Positions 54,302 through 63,441 are shown, counted from the first letter of the stretch. The stretch is 64,000 bases of DNA from Bacteroidia bacterium (GCA_033391075.1 JAWPMV010000001.1:1054001-1118000), one strand, 5' to 3'. Made by a program: numbers and translations. Notes: generated by a model from the sequence alone, not told the origin.

Positions 54302-56554
54302 CTACAAATTCAACCAATAATTCAACTTCAGCACCAGTGCCCGGTTTTTAGGCCCCCAGAACTCCACCGCATAATTGTCAGTATAGACGATGAACAGATC
54401 GGACATCGGCTGGAATCTCCATTGGAGACGGCTGTTGATGTTGAAGTTGTCATTTTGGGTGTTGAACTGGAAAAAGGTTGTCCAGAATACATTGCGAGAG
54501 AAATTGATCTCGATTCGCGGACTGATCAGCCATAATTGGGTATTTCCATACGGGTCTGGAAAAACGAGATCATTTCTTGCAAGGGTAAGGTCAAAGTTGC
54601 CCCAGGGTTGAACTCTGTATCGGGCGGTAAGTGCAAATCCCGTTCTTGTTCCATTGTAAAAGCCACCGTAGTTAACAGCCGCTTCATAGGAGAGGACCTT
54701 GCGGTTGTCAGAGGAATAACTCGCCTCAAAACTATTGGCGCTGTAAGTACCTACTGGAAGGGGAGTGTTTTCACTTCCGGTAAATGAGAAAGGATAAAGC
54801 AGGGCAATGTTTTCATTGCTGTATTCGACTTGAAAGCTGCTACTATTGGTCCAGCGTAAATTATAACTTAGAGAGGGATTGGCTTGAATAAAGCGTCCAT
54901 CTGTAGCGATATCTCCTACAAAATCGGTCGCAAAAGTTTGGGAGATGATATTGGGGTTCTCTTCAAAATAATGGGTATATGATGCTCGGGTATAGTTATG
55001 GTGAAAACCTACCCGTAAGGTAGTATCTCTCTCAGCATCATAATGAGTGAGAAGGGGAATAAATCCCATATCCACAAAGTAATTGGTACCCGCTCCCGCG
55101 AAATTGATGTAATAACTAAAGTTTCGTCCATCATAGCCTGAACCGATGTTATAAAACAAATTTTCATCGGAATGACCTTCACTAAGTCCTACTCCCCCAC
55201 CTCCAAAAGCTCTGAACTTACCATCCTGGGAGGAATAGTTGAACTCAAGTCCTACATTTCTGTTAAAATCCCCTTTTAAGGTCTCTCCTTCATAGGTAGC
55301 CTGACGATTGAGGAAATAGCCTTTTATGGTGGATCGTTTCAGGACCCGCTGATTAAAGGCAGCAGCTGTATAATTCTGTGCGGCAAATTCTTCTGTAGCG
55401 CCTGTTTGCAGATTCATGATACCTATCCGGAAATCCTTATTGATATTTCCACTCAATCTGGCTCCATAATTTATCGGAATAGGTTGGGCATCTTCGTCCA
55501 ATCCTATTCGACGTGAAAAGAAAGGCCGCATGGGAGGAATGCCGAAATCACTGAAGATGTCGCTATTTTCCAGGAAAAATAACCTTCTCTCTGGAAAGCG
55601 AATGTTGAAACGGGTAAGGTTGGTTACCTGTTGGTCTACTTCTACTTGTGAGAAATCCGGATTTACCGTTAGATCAAGATTCAGGGAAGAGGTAACGGCA
55701 ATTTTTGCATCCATCCCAATTTTTCTTTTATAAACTGCATCCTCATTTTCTTCCAGGTTTTGGTTATAAGAACCCAGCATATAGGGAATCAAAGAGATAT
55801 TATTGTTCGTCTTTTTGGGGGCTTTATCCCAAATCAGTGCACCTGTATATCCCAAATCAACACTCCTGAATTGCACCGGTACCGGGGACCAGGTATGGTA
55901 ACTATTATTCCTTCGTTCAGATCGAACGAAATTGATACCCCAGACTCTGTTCTTATCTTTAAATCTCAGGGTTTTAAAAGGAATGGCAATTTCTATGGTA
56001 TATCTATCAGGATAGGTCTTTACGTTGGAAAACCATTTATTGTCCCAGGCGGCATTTATTCCACTTCTTCCCTGCGAACCTCTACGGCCGGTATCGCCAC
56101 TCAATAAGGATTCTGTTTGCACACCTGCCGGATTCACCCCAAAGGTAAAGCCCGTAGCCTTTTGATTAAGTGGATCGATGATAACTGCAAATCCATCTCC
56201 CCGCCAAAAGGTTCGGCTGTCTCTTTTTAGGGTTTGGATCACATAATCATCCGTATCATAGCAAGTAGCTGCAATGTAAATGTATTGATCATTATAGGTG
56301 AGTCTTACTTCGGTTCGGGTGTCTTCCGAGGCACGTCTGTCATCTGTAGGGAAACTCCACCAAAAATCTGTCGCTACATCTGCGTCTTCCCAGACAGCTT
56401 CAGTTAGATCCCCATCTATGGTGATTTTTTCCTTTGTCTTCTTAATCCGTACCTGATACTCCTCTTGCAGCGGAGAGCCTAGATTTTGTCCTGTTAGATC
56501 AAAGCAAAAGAAGGAAATAACAGTTAGGAGCGATAGAATAGATTTCGTGTGCAT
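54302..56554 (-). CDS. DUF5916 outer-membrane protein with CBM9-like N-terminus
   Basis: The start is taken at 56554 (MHTKSILSLLTVISFFCFDL, a signal peptide); the frame opens nine codons earlier. The 750-residue product begins with a CBM9-like beta-sandwich of about 35-220 ('IKKTKEKITIDGDLTEAVWE', 'YIAATCYDTDDYVIQTLKRD'), then a long barrel-type region ('RGSFVVNPDFSQVEVDQQVT'-like wording is NLDLTVNPDFSQVEVDQQ) to the C-terminus 'VLKLNYWLNL'. This plan is DUF5916, common in Bacteroidota outer membranes and of unknown substrate. It is a single gene between moaC and mobA. Confidence 0.88.
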   Translation of the reverse strand: MHTKSILSLLTVISFFCFDLTGQNLGSPLQEEYQVRIKKTKEKITIDGDLTEAVWEDADVATDFWWSFPTDDRRASEDTRTEVRLTYNDQYIYIAATCYDTDDYVIQTLKRDSRTFWRGDGFAVIIDPLNQKATGFTFGVNPAGVQTESLLSGDTGRRGSQGRSGINAAWDNKWFSNVKTYPDRYTIEIAIPFKTLRFKDKNRVWGINFVRSERRNNSYHTWSPVPVQFRSVDLGYTGALIWDKAPKKTNNNISLIPYMLGSYNQNLEENEDAVYKRKIGMDAKIAVTSSLNLDLTVNPDFSQVEVDQQVTNLTRFNIRFPERRLFFLENSDIFSDFGIPPMRPFFSRRIGLDEDAQPIPINYGARLSGNINKDFRIGIMNLQTGATEEFAAQNYTAAAFNQRVLKRSTIKGYFLNRQATYEGETLKGDFNRNVGLEFNYSSQDGKFRAFGGGGVGLSEGHSDENLFYNIGSGYDGRNFSYYINFAGAGTNYFVDMGFIPLLTHYDAERDTTLRVGFHHNYTRASYTHYFEENPNIISQTFATDFVGDIATDGRFIQANPSLSYNLRWTNSSSFQVEYSNENIALLYPFSFTGSENTPLPVGTYSANSFEASYSSDNRKVLSYEAAVNYGGFYNGTRTGFALTARYRVQPWGNFDLTLARNDLVFPDPYGNTQLWLISPRIEINFSRNVFWTTFFQFNTQNDNFNINSRLQWRFQPMSDLFIVYTDNYAVEFWGPKNRALVLKLNYWLNL

Positions 56555-56709
56555 ATAGGATAGATTGTAGAGCCTGATCATTAAGGCGGCAAATTCGCAA
56601 ATAGAAACATCCCGAGTATATTTAAATCTGCGAAAAGCCTAATTTTATGGACTTTCGATTCTATTAGACAACAAATCAACTTTTTTTATTCTCTCTGGTT
56701 CAATTTTTC

Positions 56710-57318
56710 ATGCAGACTGAGTGTAAATATCCCGGATTGATCGGCCTTGTATTGGCGGGGGGAAAGAGTAAACGTATGCAGGAAGATAAAGGATTGATCA
56801 AATATCATGGCAAAGCGCAGCGAGAGCATTGCTTTGAATTGTTGATGAAACTTGGGCTGGAAAAGGTGCTGACCTCTTGTAGAAAGGATCAGATGGAAGA
56901 GTTGAAGGATTATTTCCCCATAGCAGATAAAGAGGGTAGGGCAGGACCTATGTTTATATTGGATCATGTTATGGAATTGTATCCCGCAAAGGGATTTTTA
57001 GTGTTTCCCTGTGATGTTCCTTTGATGGATATAGCAAGTTTTGAGTACCTCCTGGAGCAAAGGGATTCTTCAAAAATTGCAACGGCTTTTCTGTCTCCAT
57101 TCGATGGGAAACCGGAACCTTTACTTGCCATTTGGGAAGCCGAAAGTCATGCCCTTATCCGGGAGCATATAGCCCATGATAATATCAGTCCCAGGAGATT
57201 GTTGATGGTAGAGGATGCAAGACTCGTAGAGGCCCCTTCGCCCGAAAAATTACAGAATGCGAATACCCCGGAGGAGCAGGCTCGCATACGGGCTTATATT
57301 CAACAAAGGAAAAACTAG
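56710..57318 (+). CDS. mobA: Molybdenum cofactor guanylyltransferase
   Basis: A 202-residue nucleotidyltransferase that joins GMP to molybdopterin. The signature 'LVLAGGKSKRMQEDKGLIKY' is at about 13-32, 'VFPCDVPLMD' near 98-107 holds the catalytic Asp, and 'KPEPLLAIWE' follows near 136. The length is normal. Its stop TAG shares the 4 bases 57315-57318 with the stop of the opposite gene. Together with moaC it shows that the organism makes a guanylated molybdenum cofactor; enzymes that use it are not in the window. Confidence 0.9.
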   Translation: MQTECKYPGLIGLVLAGGKSKRMQEDKGLIKYHGKAQREHCFELLMKLGLEKVLTSCRKDQMEELKDYFPIADKEGRAGPMFILDHVMELYPAKGFLVFPCDVPLMDIASFEYLLEQRDSSKIATAFLSPFDGKPEPLLAIWEAESHALIREHIAHDNISPRRLLMVEDARLVEAPSPEKLQNANTPEEQARIRAYIQQRKN

Positions 57319-58574
57319 GCCTTCATCTCGGGATAGCAGAGGTAATATTTCACAACCGGAGTCGAAAGGGTATGGATATTCTGTATATCTGAAGCGCTGG
57401 CCAAATCTTTCAATCCACTCTTTTTAAACCAAATCAGAATGGGCTCGCGATTGTTTTCCAGATAGGCTTGATTGGCTACTGTGCCTGTGAATACATAATA
57501 TTTGAGGGCTTCTTCAGGAAGTTTGTTTTGTTCCAGAAAGGCTTGCTGCTTTGCTTCGAGGTCTGCTTTACTTACTTCCTCATCCTGTATGTGGATCTTG
57601 AGGAGTCTTCGGGTTAAAATTCGGGTGCAAAGATCAGACAATATCGGATCGGAATGATGTTGCCATTGCTTGATGGCGTATTCTATATCTGAATCATCCA
57701 ATTGAATAAAACGCTCCAGTACTTCCTCATTCAGATCGGAACTTGTGATCTGATGTTTGAAAAAGAAATTCAGATTCTCGCCCAGTCCTAAATCACTCCC
57801 CTCCTGATAAAGGTCCCTTGCCCGTTTCAGAATATTGACCATGGTGACTTCTGCGGAAAGAGCTGCTTTATGTAAGTACACCTGCCAATACATCAGACGA
57901 CGGGCCACAATAAATTTCTCGATAGAGTAAATCCCTTTATCCTCAACTACCAATTGATTGTCCAGTACATTGAGCACTTTGATGATCCGATCCGTTCCGA
58001 TAACCCCCTCAACGACTCCGGTAAAAAAACTATCCCGAGTCAGGTAATCCAGGCGATCCATATCCAGCTGACTGGATACCAACTGATGCAGGAAATGGCG
58101 CTCATATTTTCCCTCAAAAATCTCGATAGCCAGGCTGAGCTTTCCTTTCATTTTTTTGTTGAGGTAGTGCATGAGGGCCAGACTCATTTCCTCATGATGC
58201 ATACCGGGGATAATCACATGCTCCAGGGCATGAGAAAAGGGACCATGACCGATATCGTGCATAAGGATGGCTATGAGGGCCGCCCGATATTCCTGCTTAT
58301 CTATTTTTACTTTTTTTCGCTTTAATACATCCAGCGCCATGCGCATCAGATGCATGGCTCCCAGGGCATGATTGAAGCGAGTATGCTGGGCTCCGGGGTA
58401 AACAAGGGCACTCATTCCCAACTGTTTTATGCGGCGGAGTCTCTGAAAGGCTGCGGTATCGATCAGACTCAGAATCGTCCCTCTTGGGATTTCAATAAAT
58501 CCATGTACTGGATCATTGATGATTTTGGAAAGTTTTAGGCTATTTTCCAAGGATAATGTATTTTGGGGGATCAA
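57315..58574 (-). CDS. HD-domain phosphohydrolase (YdhJ/dGTPase-like)
   Basis: A 419-residue HD protein. 'IINDPVHGFIEIPRG' (18-32), 'FQRLRRIKQLGMSALVYPGA' (43-62) and 'HTRFNHALGAMHLM' (64-77) lead to the metal site with His69, HD at 106-107 ('LMHDIGHGPFSHALE') and Asp in 'SQLDMDRLDYLTRDS' near 170. It is a relative of deoxynucleotide triphosphohydrolases but the substrate is not assigned. No ATG is available near the conserved start; the first codon here is a TTG at 58574, with another in-frame TTG at 58550. The gene overlaps the start of its divergent neighbour. Confidence 0.85.
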   Translation of the reverse strand: MIPQNTLSLENSLKLSKIINDPVHGFIEIPRGTILSLIDTAAFQRLRRIKQLGMSALVYPGAQHTRFNHALGAMHLMRMALDVLKRKKVKIDKQEYRAALIAILMHDIGHGPFSHALEHVIIPGMHHEEMSLALMHYLNKKMKGKLSLAIEIFEGKYERHFLHQLVSSQLDMDRLDYLTRDSFFTGVVEGVIGTDRIIKVLNVLDNQLVVEDKGIYSIEKFIVARRLMYWQVYLHKAALSAEVTMVNILKRARDLYQEGSDLGLGENLNFFFKHQITSSDLNEEVLERFIQLDDSDIEYAIKQWQHHSDPILSDLCTRILTRRLLKIHIQDEEVSKADLEAKQQAFLEQNKLPEEALKYYVFTGTVANQAYLENNREPILIWFKKSGLKDLASASDIQNIHTLSTPVVKYYLCYPEMKA

Positions 58575-59801
58575 GTTAAGAAAATAAGCTCAACCTTAAG
58601 TTTTAGATTATTGAAAGCTTACCTCCGTCGGCTGGACAACCCATTGATTCTCTCTTTCTTGCTTCTTTTTACGATCTCTGTTTCCGCTCAGGAGCTGGAG
58701 ATACGGGAGCTGGATGCCGATAATTATCCGGAGGTAAAGCTCATAATTTCAGGCCCTTCAGATCTTAGGATGATGATGGAAGAACAAAGCCTGATTATCC
58801 TGGAAAATAAGGTTGAAGCACAGGCTCACTACATCCGTCACGGCCATCCCCTGGCTTTCGGTTTACGGATTTTCTCCAGCCCTAAATTTATTGGAAATAC
58901 CCTGGGCGACTCGACCGTAGAAGATCTTCTGATCAATTATCTCAACTCCAATTTCGCGGATATAGATTATTTCTTTCGAAAAGACATTCCTCAGCATGGC
59001 CTCTATGATGCTCTGCAGGTAAATCTAGAACGTTTTGGGCGGAGAAAATATCGCAAAAGGTGGTTTACGCTTTTGGTACTGGATGAAGGCGATACAGGTT
59101 CCAGTACTCCTTTCGAAACCATTATGGGAACCATAGATTTTATGCATTCTCCCATTTACATTCTATTTCAGGGGAAAGAAGCTGACAAGGAACTAAGCCA
59201 ATTGGCAGAAAAAAGTGGAGGGGGGTTATTCTTGTTTGACGGCTCTGAAGAAATGTTGGATAAGCTTAAAGAACTGAATCGTTTGTGGCGGTGGGGAACT
59301 GAAATTAGATACAATTCTCCACAGAAGAGTAAGACGGATTTGAGGACAGTAAGCATGAGCTTGAAGGACAAACCGGAATTAGGACAAATTCTGGTAGAAT
59401 CTTACGAGCAAAAAAGCGACCTCAAAGGCGGGATTGATTGGGACAATTGGCCGACCATGGTATTGGCAGTTTTGTTGAGCATAGGGGCAGTTGTACTCTT
59501 TTTTGTCTGGAGAAGCAGGCGGGCTGATGCCAATCATATTTATCCGGCTATTACCTATGTTGCCCCACAACCGAAAAAAGGCAAACTGAAAGTGCGCTTT
59601 AACTCACCCAATAAAGAAATGGGCTCTCGAATAACGATTGCTACAGCTGGAGGGAAACCTGTAAAGGATTTTCAATTTAGCGGTACTCGTAGGCGGGCCA
59701 GGATACAGGTAGGCGAACTCTCGGAGGGCTTTTATACCTGTATGTTATCCAATGCAGGCCTTAATTCGGAGAAAGTAGAATTTGAAATAAAAGGGACCTA
59801 A
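58563..59801 (+). CDS. vWA-like membrane protein, unknown
   Basis: A 412-residue protein with a hydrophobic signal/anchor (about 25-43, ending FTISVSAQ), a vWA-like region of about 60-240 ('WFTLLVLDEGDTGSSTPFET', 'SPIYILFQGKEADKELSQLA'), a membrane helix at 301-320 and a small C-terminal beta domain ('GSRITIATAGGKPVKDFQFS'). There is no standard MIDAS (DxSxS). No ATG is usable; the first codon is TTG at 58563, with AAGGA 9 bases before it, or TTG at 58611. It is divergent from the HD gene and overlaps its first codons by 12 bases. Function unknown. Confidence 0.7.
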   Translation: MGDQVKKISSTLSFRLLKAYLRRLDNPLILSFLLLFTISVSAQELEIRELDADNYPEVKLIISGPSDLRMMMEEQSLIILENKVEAQAHYIRHGHPLAFGLRIFSSPKFIGNTLGDSTVEDLLINYLNSNFADIDYFFRKDIPQHGLYDALQVNLERFGRRKYRKRWFTLLVLDEGDTGSSTPFETIMGTIDFMHSPIYILFQGKEADKELSQLAEKSGGGLFLFDGSEEMLDKLKELNRLWRWGTEIRYNSPQKSKTDLRTVSMSLKDKPELGQILVESYEQKSDLKGGIDWDNWPTMVLAVLLSIGAVVLFFVWRSRRADANHIYPAITYVAPQPKKGKLKVRFNSPNKEMGSRITIATAGGKPVKDFQFSGTRRRARIQVGELSEGFYTCMLSNAGLNSEKVEFEIKGT

Positions 59802-59882
59802 AGAGGAAATTCTGAAGGAAAGTCCGGAAGCTTACATTGATGCTCAGCAAAGCATGGCTTTTTGCTCTCCTTTTCTGAACCA

Positions 59883-60011
59883 ATGCATACTGAATACGTA
59901 GGTATGAGTTCACGCCTTTTCAAGATCATCAATCAATTTATAGCGAAGCAACTCTACCCGATCCATCCTAAATCACTCGAATTCGAACGGCAAGCTTTTT
60001 GCCGCTACTGA
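59883..60011 (+). CDS. Candidate 42-residue small protein upstream of porX
   Basis: An ATG at 59883 opens a 42-codon frame ending at TGA 60009-60011. The product is basic with an amphipathic helix ('SSRLFKIINQFIAKQLYPIH') and a tail of 'PKSLEFERQAFCRY'. It uses ordinary codons and occupies about half of the 276-base gap before porX (66 bases upstream of its ATG). There is no clear ribosome-binding site. It may be a real small protein or a chance frame; homologues would decide. Confidence 0.3.
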   Translation: MHTEYVGMSSRLFKIINQFIAKQLYPIHPKSLEFERQAFCRY

Positions 60012-60077
60012 GTGTAGTTTGGATTTGAATCTTGAGTTTTATAAATACATACCTATCGGGCTTTAAATTTATATAAT

Positions 60078-61649
60078 ATGACCAATGCAAAAATACTCTG
60101 GGTAGATGATGAAATCGACCACCTGAAAGGACATATGATGTTCTTGCGGCAGAAAAACTTTGATGTAGATTCTGCCAGTAATGGGATCGATGCCTTAGAG
60201 ATGATACAGGAAGCTACCTATGATATAGTATTTTTGGACGAACAAATGCCCGGAATGGATGGCCTCGCGGTTTTAGCCGAGATCCAGCAGATCAAACCCA
60301 ATCTGCCGGTGATTATGGTGACCAAGTCGGAAGAGGAACATATCATGGAAGATGCTCTCGGCGCTCAGATTACAGATTATCTGATCAAGCCGGTCAAGCC
60401 TACCCAGATTTGGTTGGCCTGCAAGAAAGTACTGGAAAATAAAAAACTGATCACTGCCAAGGTAAATTCTGGCTATCAGCAGGATTTTAGAAATATCGCC
60501 ATGCAGTTTTTCGAAGATAATGACTTTGAAGACTGGAAAGATATCTATAAGAAATTGATGTACTGGGAAGGGAAGATGGAAGAAAATGAGGACAAAAGTA
60601 TGGAAGAGGTCCTCTCAACCCAGTTAAATGAAGCAAATGCCAACTTTGGGCGTTTTGTTGCTCGCAATTACCTGGATTGGTTGCATACTTCTGATCCCAA
60701 TCAAAAGCCCCTGCTTTCTCCGGATGTAATCCCTCAATCAGTATTTCCACATTTAGATGGGAATTATGAAAGCGTATTCTTCCTTCTGGTAGATTGTTTG
60801 CGTTTTGACCAGTGGAAAGCTTTTGAAAGCCTCGTTTCGGAATTGTTCTATGTAGAAAATGAGCAATCCTATTACGGGATTTTGCCTACCGCGACTCAAT
60901 ATTCAAGAAATTCGATTTTCTCCGGTCTTATGCCCCTGGAGATTTCCAAAAGATATCCCAAATACTGGTTGAATGATGATCAGGAAGGGGGGAAGAATAA
61001 ATTCGAAGGAGAATTTTTGCAAGAATTAATTTCCCGTCATAAGCTGAATATCAAACACAGCTATACCAAAGTCATTAGAAATGAAGATGGGAAAAATCTG
61101 GCAGACAATATTCTCAATCTGATGAACAATGACCTCAATGTCATTGTCTACAACTTTATTGATCTGCTGTCACATTCGCGTACCGAAATGAATATCATAC
61201 GCGAATTGGCCCCGAATGAAGCTGCTTACCGCTCCATCTCTCGTTCCTGGCTGGAATTCTCTCCTCTTTTGAGCGTGTTGAAAACCCTCAGCCAGCGCAA
61301 TGTCAAAGTGATCCTTACTACGGATCACGGAACCGTCAGGGTTAAGAGGCCTAGCCGGATCATCGGGGATAAAAAGACGACCACCAATCTCAGATATAAG
61401 CAGGGAAGAAACCTCAATTATGATGAGAAATCGCGTTATCTGTTTACCGTTCGTAAACCTTCAGATGCCTTTCTCCCTCAATCCAATGTAAGTTCGACCT
61501 ATGTCTTTGCCATGGAGGACTATTTCTTCGCTTATCCCAACAATTATAATTACTATGTGAATTATTATCGGGATACCTTTCAGCATGGAGGAATAAGCCT
61601 GGAAGAAATGATCATTCCATTGATAGAACTTTCTCCCAAGAATAGATAA
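60078..61649 (+). CDS. porX: PorX-type T9SS regulator (receiver plus PglZ domain)
   Basis: A 523-residue protein with an N-terminal receiver (acidic pocket Asp10/Asp11, phospho-acceptor Asp54 in 'VFLDEQMPGMDG', Lys near 104) and a C-terminal PglZ domain of the alkaline-phosphatase superfamily. In that domain I see 'LLVDCLRFDQW' (near 235), the nucleophile-type 'LPTATQYSR' with Thr271, 'FIDLLSHS' and 'LTTDHGT'. In Porphyromonas, PorX with PorY controls the T9SS, and its PglZ domain hydrolyses cyclic or linear oligonucleotides. The matching kinase PorY is not in the window. A terminator follows (61679-61702). Confidence 0.92.
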   Translation: MTNAKILWVDDEIDHLKGHMMFLRQKNFDVDSASNGIDALEMIQEATYDIVFLDEQMPGMDGLAVLAEIQQIKPNLPVIMVTKSEEEHIMEDALGAQITDYLIKPVKPTQIWLACKKVLENKKLITAKVNSGYQQDFRNIAMQFFEDNDFEDWKDIYKKLMYWEGKMEENEDKSMEEVLSTQLNEANANFGRFVARNYLDWLHTSDPNQKPLLSPDVIPQSVFPHLDGNYESVFFLLVDCLRFDQWKAFESLVSELFYVENEQSYYGILPTATQYSRNSIFSGLMPLEISKRYPKYWLNDDQEGGKNKFEGEFLQELISRHKLNIKHSYTKVIRNEDGKNLADNILNLMNNDLNVIVYNFIDLLSHSRTEMNIIRELAPNEAAYRSISRSWLEFSPLLSVLKTLSQRNVKVILTTDHGTVRVKRPSRIIGDKKTTTNLRYKQGRNLNYDEKSRYLFTVRKPSDAFLPQSNVSSTYVFAMEDYFFAYPNNYNYYVNYYRDTFQHGGISLEEMIIPLIELSPKNR

Positions 61650-61678
61650 GCTTTTAGGAGCGATAAAAAATACAAAGT

Positions 61679-61702
61679 GCGGGTCTGGATTTCCAGGCCC
61701 GC
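61679..61702 (+). terminator. Terminator after porX
   Basis: GCGGGTCTGGA pairs with TCCAGGCCCGC around TT (one G-T wobble) and is followed by ATCTCTTT. It is 29 bases after the stop of porX. It also makes an upstream extension of tsaE into this region unlikely. Confidence 0.75.
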
Positions 61703-61769
61703 ATCTCTTTATGCCAGTATTTGGAAAATCCTTTTGCAAGTGGCTTATTTGCGATGCAAACTTTACACC

Positions 61770-62210
61770 GTGCTGCAAAAAAGCTTTCTAAGTCAATCAG
61801 AATCAGACAACCCGGCGATCGCTGAAAAGATTCTGCATGCTTGTAAAAATGTGAGAGTTTTTGCATTTTACGGAGAGCTGGGAGCCGGGAAAACCACCAT
61901 TATCAAGGCTTTTTGTAGGTTCCTGGGCGTTAAAGAAGCGGTAAGCAGTCCTACCTTTAGTCTGATCCATGAGTATTGGACCGAAGATTCAGCCGTTTAT
62001 CATTTGGATCTTTATCGGATTAAATCTGAGCAAGAAGCATTTGATATAGGTTGTGAGGAATACTTTTATTCAGGTTCTTACGTCTTTATCGAATGGCCCC
62101 AAAGAATACCAAATTTACTCCCTTCAGAAGCTGCTCTACTGGAGATTAGCATTATTTCAGAAAACAAGAGAAAGATTGATTTAAGTTATCAGGCAAATGG
62201 GGAAGATTGA
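61770..62210 (+). CDS. tsaE: tRNA threonylcarbamoyladenosine biosynthesis ATPase TsaE
   Basis: A P-loop protein for the t6A modification of tRNAs reading ANN codons. With the GTG start at 61770 it has 146 residues, the usual size; the frame is open further upstream but that part overlaps the porX terminator. Walker A is GELGAGKTT (35-43), 'AVSSPTFSLIHEY' and 'YHLDLYRIKS' are typical, and 'VFIEWPQRIP' is the conserved block near the end. It overlaps the alanine dehydrogenase gene by 14 bases (if that gene starts at 62197) or touches it. Both are likely one operon. Confidence 0.9.
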   Translation: MLQKSFLSQSESDNPAIAEKILHACKNVRVFAFYGELGAGKTTIIKAFCRFLGVKEAVSSPTFSLIHEYWTEDSAVYHLDLYRIKSEQEAFDIGCEEYFYSGSYVFIEWPQRIPNLLPSEAALLEISIISENKRKIDLSYQANGED

Positions 62211-63441
62211 TATGTCCATAGATCGCGGCTTTTTTTCGGGTGTGTATTCCGGATACAGGGCAGTTCCTGAAGAACTGGCAGTAAGGAAGCACCAAAGCAA
62301 AAAGAGTTTGCGTATAGGGGTCCCTAAAGAGCTTCTATTTCAGGAAAATCGTGTAGCAATTACCCCCATGACAGTGGGAGTTCTGGTTGCCAATGGACAT
62401 CAAGTCTATATTGAGCAAGGTGCAGGCGAAGGTGCCAGATATACTGATAAAGACTATTCGGAAGCTGGAGCAGTTGTTTGTTATAAAGTGGAGGATGTTT
62501 TTAAGCAGGCCGATTTTATCCTGAAGGTTTCTCCTTTGTCCTCTGATGAGGCATTACTGCTGCGCGATAATCAAACCCTCATATCTGCTGTCAATCTGGG
62601 CAGTTTTTCTCCGGAAATCTTAAATGAACTTATAAAAAAGAATATCACAGCCCTGGGCTTTGAATTCTACAGGAGTGGCGATGGCTCTTTGCCTTTGGTA
62701 CAGATGATGTCCGAAATTGCCGGTGTTTCCTCTATACATATTGCATCTGAACTATTGACAGGCAATAATGATGGGCAGGGGATGTTGTTAGGAGGTATTA
62801 CAGGCATCCCTCCCGCAGAGGTCTCTATTATTGGCGCAGGTACCGTGGGATTCAATGCTGCCCAAACGGCTATGGGCATGGGAGCAAGGGTGCGGATTAT
62901 CGATGAAGAGATCTACAAACTCCGACGGATTGAAAAAGAACTAGGAATCAATATCTACACCTCTGTAGCCCAGGGTAATTATATTCGAGAAGCTGTGGTT
63001 TCTTCAGATGTGGTAATTGGTGCCGCATTCAAAGAAGGAGGACGTGCCCCTCTGGTGGTGACCGAGGATATGGTGCAGGAAATGAAAGAAGGCTCTGTGA
63101 TCATTGATGTTTCCATCGACCAGGGCGGCTGTGTCGAAACCAGTCGGCCTACTACCCATGATCAACCCACCTTCATCAAACATGGAGTAATACATTATTG
63201 TGTGCCTAATATTGCTTCCCGGGTAGCCAGAACAGCTTCCATAGCGATTAGCAATATAATTGGACCTCTCATCGTCAACATCGGCGAAAGCGGAGGAATA
63301 GATAACCTCGTTAAATACAATGAAGGCCTCAAGCGAGGAATCTACATCTATCGTAGACATCTCACCAAAAAGAGCATGGCCAGTATTTTCGGGATGAATA
63401 TGAATTATCGAGACATAGATTTGCTCATTGCATCTATGTAA
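62197..63441 (+). CDS. ald: Alanine dehydrogenase
   Basis: A 414-residue NAD-dependent enzyme that interconverts pyruvate plus ammonia and alanine. 'RIGVPKELLFQENRVAITPM' is the conserved start of the catalytic domain (pyruvate site), 'IGAGTVGFNAAQTAMGMGAR' the Rossmann site near 211-230, and 'VIIDVSIDQGGCVETSRPTT' near 303-322 the conserved His/Asp-type block. An additional N-terminal leader of about 35 residues is typical of the Bacteroidota version. The ATG at 62212, in frame and one base after the tsaE stop, is an equally possible start. Confidence 0.92.
   Translation: MGKIDMSIDRGFFSGVYSGYRAVPEELAVRKHQSKKSLRIGVPKELLFQENRVAITPMTVGVLVANGHQVYIEQGAGEGARYTDKDYSEAGAVVCYKVEDVFKQADFILKVSPLSSDEALLLRDNQTLISAVNLGSFSPEILNELIKKNITALGFEFYRSGDGSLPLVQMMSEIAGVSSIHIASELLTGNNDGQGMLLGGITGIPPAEVSIIGAGTVGFNAAQTAMGMGARVRIIDEEIYKLRRIEKELGINIYTSVAQGNYIREAVVSSDVVIGAAFKEGGRAPLVVTEDMVQEMKEGSVIIDVSIDQGGCVETSRPTTHDQPTFIKHGVIHYCVPNIASRVARTASIAISNIIGPLIVNIGESGGIDNLVKYNEGLKRGIYIYRRHLTKKSMASIFGMNMNYRDIDLLIASM

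Noticed and set aside
59992-60008. Hairpin CGGCAA...TTGCCG before porX as a terminator or attenuator
   Set aside because: The stem has only 6 pairs and there is no T-run after it on either strand, and it lies within a candidate small frame. I found nothing more to support it.
61677-61769. Upstream extension of tsaE from GTG at 61677
   Set aside because: The extension overlaps the porX terminator and has no similarity to TsaE; the GTG at 61770 gives the normal protein size.
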